64,000 nt of DNA from positions 4,774,001 through 4,838,000 of the forward strand of contig NC_083896.1 in assembly GCF_032452875.1 (NCBI RefSeq), given 5' to 3'. This DNA is from Bos javanicus. Taxonomy: Eukaryota > Chordata > Mammalia > Artiodactyla > Bovidae. Every line of letters begins with the position of its first letter. The first letter of the stretch is position 1. The translations under genes and the position numbers were made by a program. Below are positions 1 through 11,360 of this stretch, in pieces. The notes beneath the pieces were generated by a model. That model was not told where the DNA came from. It was given only the letters and a program-made list of their open reading frames with translations, and did no database searches.

Positions 1-489
1 AATTCTGTTTCAAAGAAGAAAGGTGCTGTCTAAATATGAAGCTTGTACACAGTTCAGTGACAAGGTTCTCATGTCCTGAAGCCTCTAATGGAAGCGGGGC
101 TCTTCCCTCTGGGATTTCTCCACAGCAGCACCCAGTCCCAATCAGTTCCAGTCATCCCTGCCAAACACTCTGTTCATGAGCCAGTCAAAAGGAGTTCATA
201 AATTACTATTCTGAGCTCCTGGTCTGCAAAAGCAGATAATGTCAATGACACTAAGATCTGGTTAACATTACAATTTACTAACTTTGCTGGAGGTTGAAAG
301 ATTTTGCCTGAAAACGCATGCAGTGTGAAAGGACTAAGGCCGAAAGAAAGGATAAATTGTCAACAGAGGCTGGGAGCAAGAGATGGACACATATTGAAGA
401 TGTTAATGCTGTATACACACATGCATAGTTACAGCAATACATCTATTATCTCATTAACGTATAGTGTTCGGAAACACGTATAATCTCTC
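1..489. other. Unassigned non-coding DNA
   Basis: I recognise no gene, RNA or repeat family here. Frames are broken by stops and composition is ordinary, moderately AT-rich mammalian DNA. It ends at the TSD of the first SINE. Confidence 0.5.
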
Positions 490-505
490 ACATGTGTAAT
501 TCATT

Positions 506-724
506 GTTGTTGTTGTTGTTGTTTAGTTAGTAAGTCATGTCTGATTGTTTGCAACCCCATGGACAGTAGTTCACCAGGCTCCTTTATCCGTGGGTTTTCC
601 CAGGCAAGAATACAGAAGTGGGTTGCTGTTTCCTGTTCCAGGGGATCTTCCCAACCCAGAGATTGAACCCACATCTCCTGTTTGGCAGGCAAATTCTTTA
701 CCACTGAGCCACTAGGGGAATCCT
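506..724 (-). mobile_element. Bov-tA type SINE, antisense
   Basis: Reads as the reverse complement of a tRNA-Glu-derived SINE fused to a BovB 3' tail: a poly(TTG) start, the degraded tail, and a tRNA-like head near the right end ending in the complement of the canonical SINE start. A diverged TSD flanks it, acatgtgtaattcatt at 490-505 and acatgtataatatatt at 725-740 (13 of 16 match), so this copy is old. It is not a functional tRNA gene. Confidence 0.9.
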
Positions 725-740
725 ACATGTATAATATATT

Positions 741-1159
741 GCACATATAACTAAAAGAGAATTCTGTATCCTGACCCTAGCTGACCAGTATTGACTGCAT
801 ATAGCAACACATACAGTTGCTATTTACAGGAACGACACACAAATATATTAACTGTATATAAACATAAAAACCCTTTATAAAAATCTATAGTAACCTTTTA
901 CACAGCATATATTTAATCCCTATATAAAAATGCATAACAGAGATACCATAAAAGAAAATATGACAAGATATTTTGAGATAATTAACATTGGTTTTTATCA
1001 CCATTGTGAAACATTGCAGTTTATGAGATGGTTGTCTGATGCTACTTTTTAAATATGTCTCACTCTCTTTATGTGAGATCTCTGCTTTTATTATCTCCAC
1101 AGTTTTTATTCAAAGGAAACAGCCTTACCTCATGTTACTGATCCATAGTCACACTGAGC
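741..1159. other. Unassigned AT-rich DNA
   Basis: No repeat family or gene recognised. The 71-codon minus-strand open frame over 885-1100 lies in AT-rich sequence and resembles nothing I know. Confidence 0.45.
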
Positions 1160-1351
1160 TGTGTGCTGTGCTTTAGTCACTCAGTCGTGTTTGGCTCTTT
1201 GTGACCCCATGGACTGTAGCCCACCAGGCTCCTCTGTCCATGGGAGTGGGTTGCCAAGCCTTCCTTCAGGGATCTTCCCAGCCCAGGGATCAAACCCAGG
1301 TCTCCTGCATTGCTAGTGGATTCTTTACAGTCTGAGCCACCAGGGAAGCCC
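1160..1351 (-). mobile_element. Bov-tA SINE, antisense
   Basis: Complement of the BovB-derived tail (1173-1245) followed by the complement of the tRNA-like head, ending with the inverted SINE start ccagggaagccc. The middle is shortened, losing the ccaggcaagaatactg stretch usually seen between tail and head. Confidence 0.92.
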
Positions 1352-1589
1352 ATGTCCTTTCTCAAATTGCTCTTCAACATCCATCACTTGGAGCTTCTTA
1401 GGCCTCCCCTCTGTAGTGATGACTCAACATGGTTTGAGGTCTTACTGAGACAGCAAAATACCCTGAGCAGGGAACACATCTAAGAAAAATTTTAAAAAAT
1501 AGAGTGTCTTTTAAGGGATGTGTAAGATAATCTGCCCAACATTTACTGGAAAATACCATTATGTAAGAATTTAGAATGCAGGTACTGTG

Positions 1590-1800
1590 AAGAAGTGGTC
1601 CTAGGTAATAACCCTGCCTCTGTTGGTTACTGACTACCTGAACTTAGGAAAATTATTAACTACTCTAAATTGGTTTCATCATTAGGAAAGGAGAATATAA
1701 TATCTGCCCTCTAGGATGGATTTGAGGACTATGTGATAGGACTATGTGATCACTTTACACAATACTTAAATTTCTCAGTAAACATGAGCTATTATTATTG
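1590..1800 (+). repeat. MIR SINE, sense
   Basis: Follows the core of the mammal-wide MIR consensus (gttactgactacctgaactt, then a run like the MIR core through ctgccctctaggatgg, then attattattg). Divergence is high, as expected for an element predating the placental radiation. A short tandem duplication of ggactatgtgat lies near 1727-1751. Confidence 0.7.
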
Positions 1801-2423
1801 CTTTTTTAGAAAAAATAGCTATTATCTGCAAAACCAGATGATAACTCCAGCACAATTCTAAAAATGGATGTACCTCTTGCATAGGTAGGTTTAATGACTT
1901 TCAAGAAATATTATGTCAGAATGAAGGATGCTGATTTTAACACAGTCTGTGCACAGATAAACCTTTACTACCTGTAATTCTCTCCTGTGATTCATAGCAC
2001 GATGTATGATATAATATGATAGACAACCACAGATGTTCTATTTCAAGCAATTAAAGGCATGAACCCCATACTAAGTGGATTCCTCCAAGATATGCTGACA
2101 CAAAATAAGAAAAATAATCCACAGCCTCCTTTTTTCCCCAGAGCAAAATGTCAATCTCTTCTCGATTTCTCAGACATCAGCAAAACACCTGCTTTGTTAA
2201 GAGTTTCCACTGCTTGTCAGCAGAAGTAGGAAGACACAGTGCTTACTTTATCCTTCATGCAATCCTTAAGCACTCACAAATAGGACACCTTAAAACACAC
2301 ATATGCACACAAAATAATGTATGTTTTAGAATGTAAGTTTAGAATTTTTCCTGGCTTCTCTGTGCAGTTCCTTGAATGTAGTATACAAAGGACGAAGCAA
2401 CTTAAATAAAAATTTTTCTTCCA
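1801..2423. other. Unassigned non-coding DNA
   Basis: No assignable repeat or gene. The 62-codon plus-strand frame at 2148-2336 has no recognisable domain. Confidence 0.45.
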
Positions 2424-2449
2424 GTGTGTGTGTGTGTGTGTGTGTGTGT
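2424..2449 (+). repeat. (GT)n microsatellite
   Basis: Uninterrupted run of 13 GT dinucleotides; a candidate length polymorphism. Confidence 0.97.
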
Positions 2450-3279
2450 ATAAAATCTGGTATTCTACCTACATCTTGACAAATTGTCAAATACTTCTTT
2501 GGACTCTTCCTTCATCTGATTCTCTCCTCTCCATTTCTCATTACCCATAGAAGGTTGTTTATGTCAAATGAGTGAATGAGAACTTTAATTTATCACAGCA
2601 AAATAAACACTGTTAGGATTGAAAGACACCTAACTTGCCCTGGGTGGTGGGAAAGTACAGTCTAAAAAACAGCACTGTCTGTCTGTAATTATTTAATTTT
2701 GGATTCTAGACAAACGGACTACAAACTTTTTGAAGTCTAATTTTGTACGTACACAATAAGGAAATCTTTGTCTACTCAAAGTCCTTGCTCACTTGATAAA
2801 ATTTTGCTTCCTACACTCTTGTATATTCCTTAATACCCTGAAATAGCACCATAACTACCAGCATATGGAATTATTTTTCCACCTATTTGGCTAATGTGGA
2901 GTTATTGATATTTTGTTTATTTTCTAAAGCTCACTTAAATCACTTGACCCTAACCATGGAACAGAGACATAAAAATTCCACCTTCTGGCACAACTAGATG
3001 TGATTTTGTTGAATTCATTTTGGTTTCTTTTTATGCAGCCAATCCACATTCAGTCTTTGTTTCTAAAGGTCAATTCATGCTGTTTAAAGGGCTGGATGAA
3101 GGGGAAATCCTGAGTGGTCCAGTCTTTGTGTTGGCAGGGCTATTGGGAAAAGCCCCAATTCAGCACTGGCTGAATCTATATTATGCTTGGATAGCACCAT
3201 TAATCCTTTGCAACTAGGAACCGTCAATTAATTCCTCTTAAAAATACTAATTAATCTCATTCAAATTATTCATAGAAGA
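2450..3279. other. Unassigned non-coding DNA
   Basis: No recognisable gene or repeat. The 65-codon frame at 3020-3217 has no start context or domain that I can support. Confidence 0.45.
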
Positions 3280-3406
3280 GTGAGTGAGTGAGTGAAAGTC
3301 ACTCAGTTGTGTCCGACTCTTTGCGACTCCATGAACTATAACCCACCTCTGTCCATGGGATTCTCCAGGCAAGAACGCTGGAGTGGGTTGAATTTTCTTC
3401 TCCAGG
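3280..3406 (-). mobile_element. BovA SINE fragment, antisense
   Basis: Begins with a (GAGT)n-like tail and continues as the complement of the BovB-derived SINE tail. It stops at ttctccagg with no tRNA-like head. Its distal end belongs to a local duplication described in the next entries. Confidence 0.88.
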
Positions 3407-3502
3407 TAGAAGAGTGATGATTTTGTTAAATGGCAACATGCTACACACTGGGGGAGGGATACATGAAAGAATATGTTTCCTGGGTATTACACAGGTCTTT
3501 CT
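3364..3502 (+). repeat. Local duplication, copy 1
   Basis: This 139-bp block recurs at 4106-4245 in the same orientation with about eight differences by eye. It combines the end of the antisense BovA fragment with adjoining unassigned DNA, so the duplication happened after the SINE inserted. Confidence 0.93.
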
Positions 3503-4088
3503 GTGTGTATGTCAAACTAACTCCTATATTACTATTCACTGCAGCAAAAGTAGGAGGTAATGGGGATGAGTATGTGTCTGTGTGTGCATATATGTGTCCT
3601 GCTGCTGTATAACATTTGATCATTTCCATTGTATCAAAAAGCATGCCATATCTGCCTTTAATTCCTAAGGAGAGAACAAACTTCAGGAGAACTAAAAAGG
3701 ACCACTTTGACTCATTTTTATTATTAGGCAAAGAGACAAGGAAATGGTACCCTGATATCACTGATTCACTACTAAGATTCAGCTATAACAAGATTTGCTG
3801 TTACCACACATTAGAACAGAAATGCAAAATTCACTTTGGTTGCACTCACTCTCACTTTGCCTTCTGCATTTTCATGATCTTCAGTGGTCAACTTAATGGT
3901 TTAGTACCAAGTATTTATTTTTATCTTATATAAAAATTATGACCCCTTGCTTGTGGGATTGGAATTCAAGATGTTTTTATTTATCCTATTATATTCCTTT
4001 TTATTAGCAAATGTTCTATAGTGACAATATCTTCTTTAGAGAATGAAATGGATTAGAGATAACATCTCACTTTATCAACCACAAAATA
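3503..4088. other. Unassigned DNA between duplicated blocks
   Basis: No gene or repeat family recognised. Overlapping open frames of 105-106 codons on opposite strands (3441-3761 minus, 3616-3933 plus) have no recognisable domain, and one enters the duplicated block; I treat them as chance. Confidence 0.5.
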
Positions 4089-4119
4089 TATTCTTGCCTG
4101 AACTGTCCAGGCAAGAATA
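4089..4119. repeat. 12-bp inverted repeat at duplication junction
   Basis: tattcttgcctg (4089-4100) and its exact complement caggcaagaata (4108-4119) are separated by 7 bases. The right arm is SINE sequence at the start of duplicated copy 2; the left arm is the same SINE motif reversed. Confidence 0.95.
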
Positions 4120-4245
4120 CTGGAGTGGGTTGCAATTCTCTTCTCCAGGTAGAAGAGCGATGATTTTGTTAAATGGCAACATGCTACACACTGGGGGAGG
4201 GATACATGAAAGAACAGGTTTCCTGGGTATTACACGGGTCTTTCT
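4106..4245 (+). repeat. Local duplication, copy 2
   Basis: Second copy of the 3364-3502 block, about 740 bp downstream. It carries only the distal SINE end, directly preceded by the inverted arm. Confidence 0.93.
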
Positions 4246-4896
4246 ATTTTTAAGCTAGGTACTACTTTGTAATTTTAAATTGTTTAGAGAAGGCATCTTA
4301 ACTTTTCACTCTTTATTTGAATGACTGCAGAAAGATGCCTTAAAATCACATACTCTATATGGAAAAGGATGTTACAAGGAAAACATAAGCATATTTTTTG
4401 GACAGGGAGTGTTAATATAAACCAGAAAAAAAAGTCTTATGATTATAAAAATGTAATTTTTGTTTTGGGGAAGAAAGTTTTTGCCTAAGTTCATATGTTT
4501 GCAGGAATTCTGGTTAAAGATTTCAAACTGAATATATGTTTTAATTTTTCACTCCTCCAGTTAACTGTAATATTACTAAAGCTGTATAAAAGTGAATAAT
4601 TATAAGCAACCCTAAAAATAAAAATAGCTTTTATTTGCACATCAAAGAAGTTGATTCTTTAAAGCAGTCTGTAATTCGATAGGACTATACTGACAGAAAT
4701 TGAAGCAGAAGGTGGCAAAGTCTGGAATATGACCAAAAAAAGCAAGAACTCATCTTCCTAGTGGGCTGAAGGAGTTCAAACCTAGAATCAGTAGCTACAG
4801 AAAGAAATTGAATGTTGGTCAAGTCAGGGTAATTGGTGATTATCTATAGAATAGCTTGATCAAGAGGCATTTTTCTCCTACAGTAATCCCCAACAT
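4246..4896. other. Unassigned AT-rich DNA
   Basis: No recognisable gene or repeat before the truncated 5' edge of the BovB fragment. Confidence 0.45.
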
Positions 4897-5467
4897 TGCA
4901 TGACTGCAGCCACGAAATTAAAAGACGCTTACTCCTTGGGAGAAAAGCCATGACCAACCTAGACAGCATGTTAAAAAGCAGAGACATTACTTTGCCAACA
5001 AAGGTCTGTCTAGTCAAGACTATGGTTTTTCCAGTATGGTTTTTCATGCATGGATGTGAGAGTTGGACTATCAAGAAAACTGAGTGCTGAAGAATTGATT
5101 CTTTTGAACTGTGGTGTTGGAGACGACTCTTGAGAGTCCCTTGGACTGCAAGGAAATCCAGCCAGTCCATCCTAAAGGAAATAAGTCCTGACTATTCATT
5201 GGAAGGACTGATGCTGAAGCTGAAACTCCAATACTTTGACCACCTGATGCGAAGAACTGACTCATTTGAAAAGATCCTGATGCTGGGAAAGATTGAAGGT
5301 GGGAGGAGAAGGGGAAAACAGAGAATGAGATGGTTGGATGGCATCACTGACTCAATGGACATGAGTTTGAGTAAGCTCTGGGAGTTGGTGATGGACAGGG
5401 AAGCCTTGCATGCTGTGGTTCATGGGATTGCAAAGAGTCAGACACTACTGAGTGACTGAACTGAACT
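4897..5467 (+). mobile_element. BovB LINE, 3' fragment, sense
   Basis: 5'-truncated BovB (RTE clade) in sense orientation. The translation carries the family's C-terminal reverse-transcriptase tail: CSHEIKRRLLLGRKAMTNLD near the start, then an ESWTIKKTE motif, ELWCWRR-like residues and RRRGKQRMRWLDGITDSMD near the end. Frames are broken, including a stop just after KKTEC. It ends with the gaactgaact 3' terminus typical of BovB. No clear TSD was found. Confidence 0.95.
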
Positions 5468-5771
5468 AGAGAAGAAGATGTGGTTAGCACATGTATTCAG
5501 CCTTTGTTCCCAAGATAAACCCATAAAAGTGCTTTCTGTAAAAATGCTATACTGTTTGCCTGGGAGAAATGGCTGTGAATCTTCATGCCTAAAAGAGAAG
5601 CAAAGAAGATCAGAGTAACTCAAGATTTAACACAGGGTGGCGGCAATGGAGGATTAAAAGGTAAGGCAGTGCCTCCAACTGCTCTGCTCCAGATTAGTCC
5701 TTTTATTTTCCTATTTGAAGAGTCCCCAGCTTATCTGACTACTTTTGACATTCCATGTCCCCTATAATATG
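5468..5771. other. Unassigned non-coding DNA
   Basis: Nothing recognised; short linker between BovB and an MIR. Confidence 0.45.
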
Positions 5772-6178
5772 TGTCAGTACTTAATCCTTAATTCTTCACA
5801 CAAATTTAATTAATCTATTTCATTCTTGCAACAGCCATATGTTCTTTGTTAGTTGCTCAGTCATGTCCAACTCTTTGCAACTCCATGGACTGGAGCCCAC
5901 CAGGCTCCTGTGCCCATAGGGATTCTCCAGGCAAGAATACTGGAGTGGGTTGCCAGGTCCTTCTCCAGGGCATCTTCCCAACCCAGGGGTTGAATCCACG
6001 TCTCCCACATTGCAGGCAGACTCTTTGCCATCTGAGCCACCAGGAAGTAGCATTATTATCTCATCTAAAAGACAAGGAAACTGGAACACAGAAATTTTAA
6101 GTAAGTTGCTTAAGCTCACTGAAGTTAGAGCTGAGATGTGAATACAGAGTCTAGTTCCAGGGTTGCATGCCCTTAATC
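5772..6178 (-). repeat. MIR SINE, antisense, split by a younger SINE
   Basis: Left part ends in ttcttgcaacagccat. The right part resumes with the inverted MIR core (gacaaggaaactggaacaca, gtaagttgcttaagctcact, then a tail like the 5' region). The interruption is the SINE at 5838-6045, which dates the MIR as older. Confidence 0.75.
5838..6045 (-). mobile_element. Bov-tA SINE, antisense, inside an MIR
   Basis: Complement of the BovB-derived tail, then complement of the tRNA-like head ending with a degraded gccaccaggaag. It sits inside the MIR of 5772-6178. Confidence 0.93.
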
Positions 6179-7152
6179 ACCTCCCTAGGTCACTGGGACA
6201 CAAAGCTGCTGTTTGATGTGTCAGACAAACTCTACAGACCTACACAGAGGAAGGGACTCCAGAGAAATGGACCAACAAACCTATGAAGGAAACCCGTGTC
6301 ATCTCTCTCTGTTTATCAACTGAATCCCTTCTTCATAAATATGAGTAGACTATAAAGACTCATCAAATATTCAAGAAAACCGAAATCAGCCAGAGAAAAA
6401 TCAAGATGAACAAATGGAACAATTAACTAAAAAAAAAGTCAGATATCCTAAAGAACAAAAGAAAACTTTAAAAATATAATGATTACACTTAGAGAAATAA
6501 AAAAGTATTTCATCAATAAAAAGTAGATGCTGCACTGGAAAAAAGTAACTATATAAAAGTAAAATTTCTTGGAAATTACAAGTGTGATTCCTAATATTTT
6601 AAAAGGTACATAGAATGGCTAAGCAATGGAACAGAGAGAGTTTAAGTCAAGTTGCTCATCTGAACTCTCTCAGAATATGGAGAAAATGAAAGAAATTAAG
6701 GACTACAAAGGGTCAAGGCAGACAGTCCAACAGCCATTAAATAAAAATTCTAGAATGAGAGAACATAAAAAATTTAGGATAAAGATGATAATACTGCAGA
6801 AGAATATAACTTCAATCATCTCAAGAAATTATTTTAATATATAAAGAATCAACAGACTATCAAATAGAATGAAATAAAAAGATTTAAACCTAAAAGCATT
6901 TCAGCAAATTTCTGAATCAGAAGAGAAATTATGTAAGCTTTCACAATGGAAAAAATAAACAAGTTGCTTCCAAAGGAATAAGAACTCAGATTGGCATCAC
7001 ATTGACTATCACCAACACCGTGATTGATGATAATGAAGCCATGCCTTCAAAATTCTAATATAAATAATCTTTAACTTGTAATCAGGATCCACCCAATTGT
7101 CAATCAAAACCAAGTATTCAAGACAGACTCAGATATTTTATATCTCATAAAC

Positions 7153-7432
7153 TGCTGCTGCTACTACTGCTAAGTCACTTCAGTCGTGTCCGACTCTGTG
7201 AGACCCCATAGACAGCAGTCCACCAGGCTCCCCAGTCCCTGGGATTCTCCAGGCAAGAACACTGGAGTGGGTTGCCATTTCCTTCTCCAATGCATGAAAG
7301 TGAAAAGTGAAGGTGAAGTCGTTCAGTCTTGTCCAACTCTTAGCAACCCCATGGACTTCGGCCTACCAGGCTCCTCCGTCCATGGGATTTTCCAGGCAAG
7401 GGTACTGGAGTGGGGTGCCATTGCCTTCTCCA
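7153..7432 (-). mobile_element. BovA2 dimeric SINE, antisense
   Basis: Two BovA units in the antisense direction joined by the gcatgaaagtgaaaagtgaa linker that marks BovA2. A perfect TSD, atctcataaac, lies at 7142-7152 and 7433-7443, indicating a fairly recent insertion into the old L1. Confidence 0.97.
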
Positions 7433-7506
7433 ATCTCATAAACACTTCCTTCAAAAAGTTTTCTTGAGAATATATTCAAACAGGAACATACATCTAACAT
7501 ATAAAA

Positions 7507-7705
7507 GGGCTTCCCTGGTGGCCCAGAGGTTAAAGTGTTTGCCTGCAATGCGGGAGACCTGGGTTCGATCCCTGGGTTGGGAAGATCCCCTGGAGAAGGA
7601 AATGGCAACCCATTCCAGTATTCTTGCCTGGAGAATCCCATGGACAGAGGAGCCTGGTGGGCTACAGTCCACGGGGTCGCAAAGAGTCAGACACGACTGA
7701 GCGAC
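7507..7705 (+). mobile_element. Bov-tA SINE, sense
   Basis: Full-length: tRNA-Glu-like head (gggcttccctggtggcccag, B-box-like ggttcgatccc), then the BovB-derived tail ending in gactgagcgac. The TSD acatataaaa (7497-7506 and 7704-7713) is exact, although its first two bases could belong to the SINE end. Confidence 0.97.
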
Positions 7706-7923
7706 ATATAAAAAGATATTGAATCCTAGGCAGATCGAGCTAAACTGGGAAAGCCAGCAGTAAAAATCAAACATGAAAACTGTGTATCAGGCCTGGAAAG
7801 CGGTGGACCCAAACCTGGAACAAAAAGTCATTTCGTAAGTTTGTCTTCAACAATGAAGCGGTGGGGGTAAGGGGAGAGCAGAAAGCTTCCTCACCTTGTA
7901 TATACCCTTTTATGCAACTTGAA

Positions 7924-8116
7924 GGGCTTCCCTTGTGGCTCAGCCTGTAAGGAGTCCACCTGCAGCGCGGGAGACCTGGCTGTGATCCCTGGGTTGGGAA
8001 GATACCCTGAGGAAGGGAAAGGCTACCACTCCAGTGTTCTGGCCTGGAGAATTCCATGCACTGGATAGCCCATGGGGTCACAAAGAGTCGGACAGGACTG
8101 AGCGACTTTCACTTTC
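7924..8116 (+). mobile_element. Bov-tA SINE, sense
   Basis: Complete tRNA-like head and BovB tail ending in gactttcactttc. The TSD atgcaacttgaa / atgctatttgaa (7912-7923 and 8117-8128) matches at 10 of 12 positions. Confidence 0.96.
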
Positions 8117-8128
8117 ATGCTATTTGAA

Positions 8129-9059
8129 ATCTTAAATCAGAAACATATATCATTGCTATAATAAAACTTATGAGAGATGCAATTATAAAATACATGTATA
8201 ATATAATACTAAGTTTACATGGACATACACATGTGTACATAAAAACATGCATATTCATGAATATATATGCATATGTATAGTGTTGCAAAGAGACAGACAT
8301 GACTGAAGCAACTGAGCACACACATATACATATACATCTTTTCAAAAATTTTTTGAAAATATTTGTAAGATATAGTCTGAATATATAAGTGCCTATCTTC
8401 AGATGGCTAATGCTGTCTCCTAATCAAGATATATATGCTTTCTAATCGTGCAATCCTATATCATCACAGCCAGTATTTCTTTACTGGATAAAACTGATTC
8501 TAAGATTAATAAATACATATGGTGAAATAATTTATAATCTGTACTGGGTAAATAAAGTTAATATATGGGGTGGTATATTTAGCTTCATGGTTTTATTATT
8601 TTCTCATTGTTTATTAGGGCTTAAAATGCACAGTTTCTCATGAAAGATGCTGACCTGTTTCCCATCCAGAGTTAACACTGGTTGCTATTCGGAAGAGTCT
8701 TGTAATCTCTCAGTGGAACATGTTTAGAGTGTAATGATTTTAACATGCTAAAACACCAAAACACAGACATTTGGTCAGATCATGACCCAAACATAAAAGC
8801 TGTGGAGCTGGAGGAGGCCAAAAGCATCTGATCACTGTATCTTCCACCTCATTCAATCTACACCAGGAGGTGACCTGGATAAAGGTTGAATATAATCTAA
8901 TAAATGTATTGGCTTTATGTTTTCTAAGGATATTCCTGTTAATATTTTACGTTGTCAGTGCTTCAATTTCCAGTTCTAGTATTTGCTATATATTTAAAAA
9001 ATAAAGATTAAATATCACAACACAAACCTGAGGTACAGTTAATATGCACTTTAATGGTT
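8129..9059. other. Unassigned AT-rich DNA
   Basis: Apart from a roughly 40-bp SINE tail remnant at 8281-8320 I see no gene or nameable repeat. Confidence 0.45.
8281..8320 (+). mobile_element. BovA tail remnant, sense
   Basis: A short stretch (ttgcaaagagacagacatga, then ctgaagcaactgagcaca) matches the terminal part of Bov-tA/BovA tails. No head or TSD was seen. Confidence 0.7.
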
Positions 9060-9310
9060 TTCTCTGCTCAGAAGGCTTTTCCAACTCACTGCTCTCTGCC
9101 TGATTTGCTCCTGTTTGTTCCTCAGGATTGAATGCAGGGCCCACTTCTGGAAGTCCCTAGCTAGTCACTGTTTGGCCCCCTTCTCTAGACTAGGTTGCAT
9201 GCCCATCTGTGTTCCTGCAGCACCGTGTGCTTCCCTCTACCAAAACCGCTTCATTTCTGTATCTCGTTGTCTAAGGGTACCTCTGCAGCCCCGCAGGCCG
9301 CCCCCCACCT
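9060..9310 (+). repeat. Possible L2 LINE 3' region, sense
   Basis: The run from 9070 (ttttccaactcactgctctc) through cctcaggattgaatgcaggg to ggaagtccctagc loosely follows the L2 segment just upstream of its 3' end. It is more GC-rich than its neighbours. Weak similarity; it could be unrelated unique DNA. The overlapping 170-codon frame at 9195-9707 ends inside a SINE and is not a gene. Confidence 0.35.
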
Positions 9311-9553
9311 GCTTTTCTGCCCGGCCCCTTCCCACTCCCTGAGCTCACCTGAGGCATGGCATGCACAGCCGTTACCCACAGGACTACAGACACCGTGTAG
9401 GCCCTCAGTGCTGTGTGGAAACCCAACATTTTTGCTGCTCCCTAACTCTCCTGAACATATTTCACACTTTAATTCTCTTTTCAAGCTACCAACATCCCTC
9501 CCATCATCTCACCTTCAGCCGATGTCTTTGTTACTCGTTTTACTTAGGAAATG

Positions 9554-9765
9554 TTGTTGTTGTTTAGTCACTAAGTCATATCCAGCTCCTTGCGATCCCA
9601 TGGACGGTAACCTGCCAGGCTCCCCTGTCCATGGGATGTCCCAGGCAAGAGTACTGGTGTGGGTTGTCATTTCCTTCTCCAGGGGATCTTCCCAACTCAG
9701 GGATTGAACCTGCATCTCCTGGTTTGGCAGGTGGATTCTTTACCACTGAGCCACCAGGGAAGCCC
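9554..9765 (-). mobile_element. Bov-tA type SINE, antisense
   Basis: Starts with poly(TTG), carries the inverted tail and tRNA-like head, and ends in ccaccagggaagccc. It has an exact 12-bp TSD, acttaggaaatg, at 9542-9553 and 9766-9777. Confidence 0.97.
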
Positions 9766-9777
9766 ACTTAGGAAATG

Positions 9778-10913
9778 GAAGCAATCAATAGAGAGTTTTC
9801 TCATGAGCCCACTACCAAAACTATACACAGCTCTACATCTCTGTATTACTTATTGTTTTGCCTTCAGTAAGTCATATCCAATATATGCCAATGATACTGC
9901 TTATGCGCTGGTTCCTGCATCTGCTCCCATGCCAAAGAACTTGATAATTTCTCTCTCTCTCTTGATTCATCAGAACTAAATAATTCCCATCCATATATAA
10001 ATGTGCTCTGATATATATCATCTTATAATCATTTTAAGTTCCTCATTTACCACATCCATATCCAACTGCAAAGCAAATTTAATTCAAAATATATAGGACT
10101 CTCTCCACCATTGTCTGGCAATCTACCATCTTTCTTTCATTAAATCTTTGTATTATTAACTAAGGAAGAACTGGGTAAAAATCTGAGAGAATCTTGTCAA
10201 GAAATTTGATATCTCAGGACAAACTGTACTATCAGTTCTATTAATTCTGTACTTTGAAGATCCCAAGTTATATAAATGATACCCTTCAGCAGTTTTCATT
10301 TCTATCAGATCACATATGAGAAAGCAGCTGTCGGACTCTAAAATCAATAAGGAATAAGTAGGAACAATGTGAAAATTAAGGAAGCAGTGATAGTTCAGGA
10401 AACCCCTTGTTTTAAGTGGTTTAAACAATAGGAACTTTAATACCAAAGAATAAGTGTTTACAAATGCTTTGGAAGGGTTAGCAGAGAAACCTCAATGCTA
10501 AAGATTCTTGGAAGCACACCAAGAACACCATAGACTTATGGCCCAACGAAGTTACTACCTCTGACATATTCAGAAACACAAAGACTCAGGAAGTTACCGC
10601 CGGGAATACTGAGTTCAAGAACACCCCATGGTGGACAGGATCTAAACAGTACTGTGCTGGCAAGGTGTAACAGCCAGCTGGCATCAGCCCCACACAGGCT
10701 CAAGTGTCTGTCGATTACACCCCGGTGATTACAGGCACCAAGGTGAGGCCATTAAATGTGCAGCTGAGAAGAGATGAGCAGAGAGAAACACACCATTACC
10801 TAGGATTCCTACCACATGGATACAATAGATGTAAAGAAATTCAAAAGCATTGACAATAGTAAGATACAATAAGTAGGAAGTGATAAGTTTTGCATCTTTA
10901 ATACCTTTTTAAT
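9778..10913. other. Unassigned non-coding DNA
   Basis: No gene or nameable repeat. The segment from about 10490 to 10780 is somewhat GC-richer (accgccgggaatactgag near 10595) and could be an unrecognised older element. The 96-codon minus-strand frame at 10156-10446 has no domain I recognise. Confidence 0.45.
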
Positions 10914-11360
10914 ACTGTTGTTGCTCAGTTGCTCAGTCGTGTCTGACTTTTGTGACCCCATGGACTGCAGCACACCAAGTTTCCCTGTCCTTCACCATCT
11001 CCCAGAGTTTGCTCAAACTCACGTTCATTGAGTTGGTGATGCCATCCAACCATCTCATCCTCTGTCGCCCCCGTCTCCTCCCACCATCAGCCTTTCCCAG
11101 CATCAGGGTCTTTTCCAGTGAGTCAGCTCTTCCCATCAGGTGGCCAAAGTATTGGAGCTTCAGCATCAGCCCTTCCAATGAATATTCAGGGTTGATTTCC
11201 TTTAGGATTGACTGGTTGGATCTCCTTGCAGTCCAAGGGATTCAAGAGTCTTCTCCAACAGCACAGTTCAAAAGCATCAATTCTTTGGTGCTCAGCCTTC
11301 TTTATGGTCCAGCTCTCACATCCATACATGACTACTGGAAAAGCCATAGCTTTGATTAAT
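10914..11360 (-). mobile_element. BovB LINE, 3' fragment, antisense
   Basis: Minus-strand translation gives the BovB C-terminal tail (SLEKTLMLGKADGGRRRGRQ, RMRWLDGITNSM). The 3' end is at 10914 on this strand's left and the copy is 5'-truncated near 11360, inside the segment before VKAMVFP. Confidence 0.95.

Larger units (their letters stand above)
6370..7911 (+). mobile_element. Old L1/HAL1-type LINE remnant, sense, interrupted
   Basis: A-rich strand throughout, typical of L1 sense sequence. The stretch around 6970-7150 follows an old mammalian L1 3' region (ggaataagaactcagattg, then atgccttcaaaattctaat, then a ccaattgtcaatcaa-like run). It is interrupted by SINEs at 7153-7432 and 7507-7705, each with its own TSD made of L1 sequence. 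No intact reading frame survives; the 72-codon frame at 6626-6844 is a remnant or chance. Subfamily and outer limits are uncertain. Confidence 0.6.

Noticed and set aside
3441..3933. Opposed open frames of 105-106 codons
   Set aside because: They overlap on opposite strands, one enters a duplicated non-coding block, and neither shows a domain.
7507..7575. tRNA-like A and B boxes in Bov-tA heads, here and in the other full-length copies
   Set aside because: These are internal RNA polymerase III promoters of SINEs derived from tRNA; the heads do not fold as mature tRNAs and are fused to BovB tails.
9195..9707. 170-codon plus-strand open frame, the longest in the window
   Set aside because: It has no domain, overlaps frames on both strands and its last part is translated antisense Bov-tA sequence.
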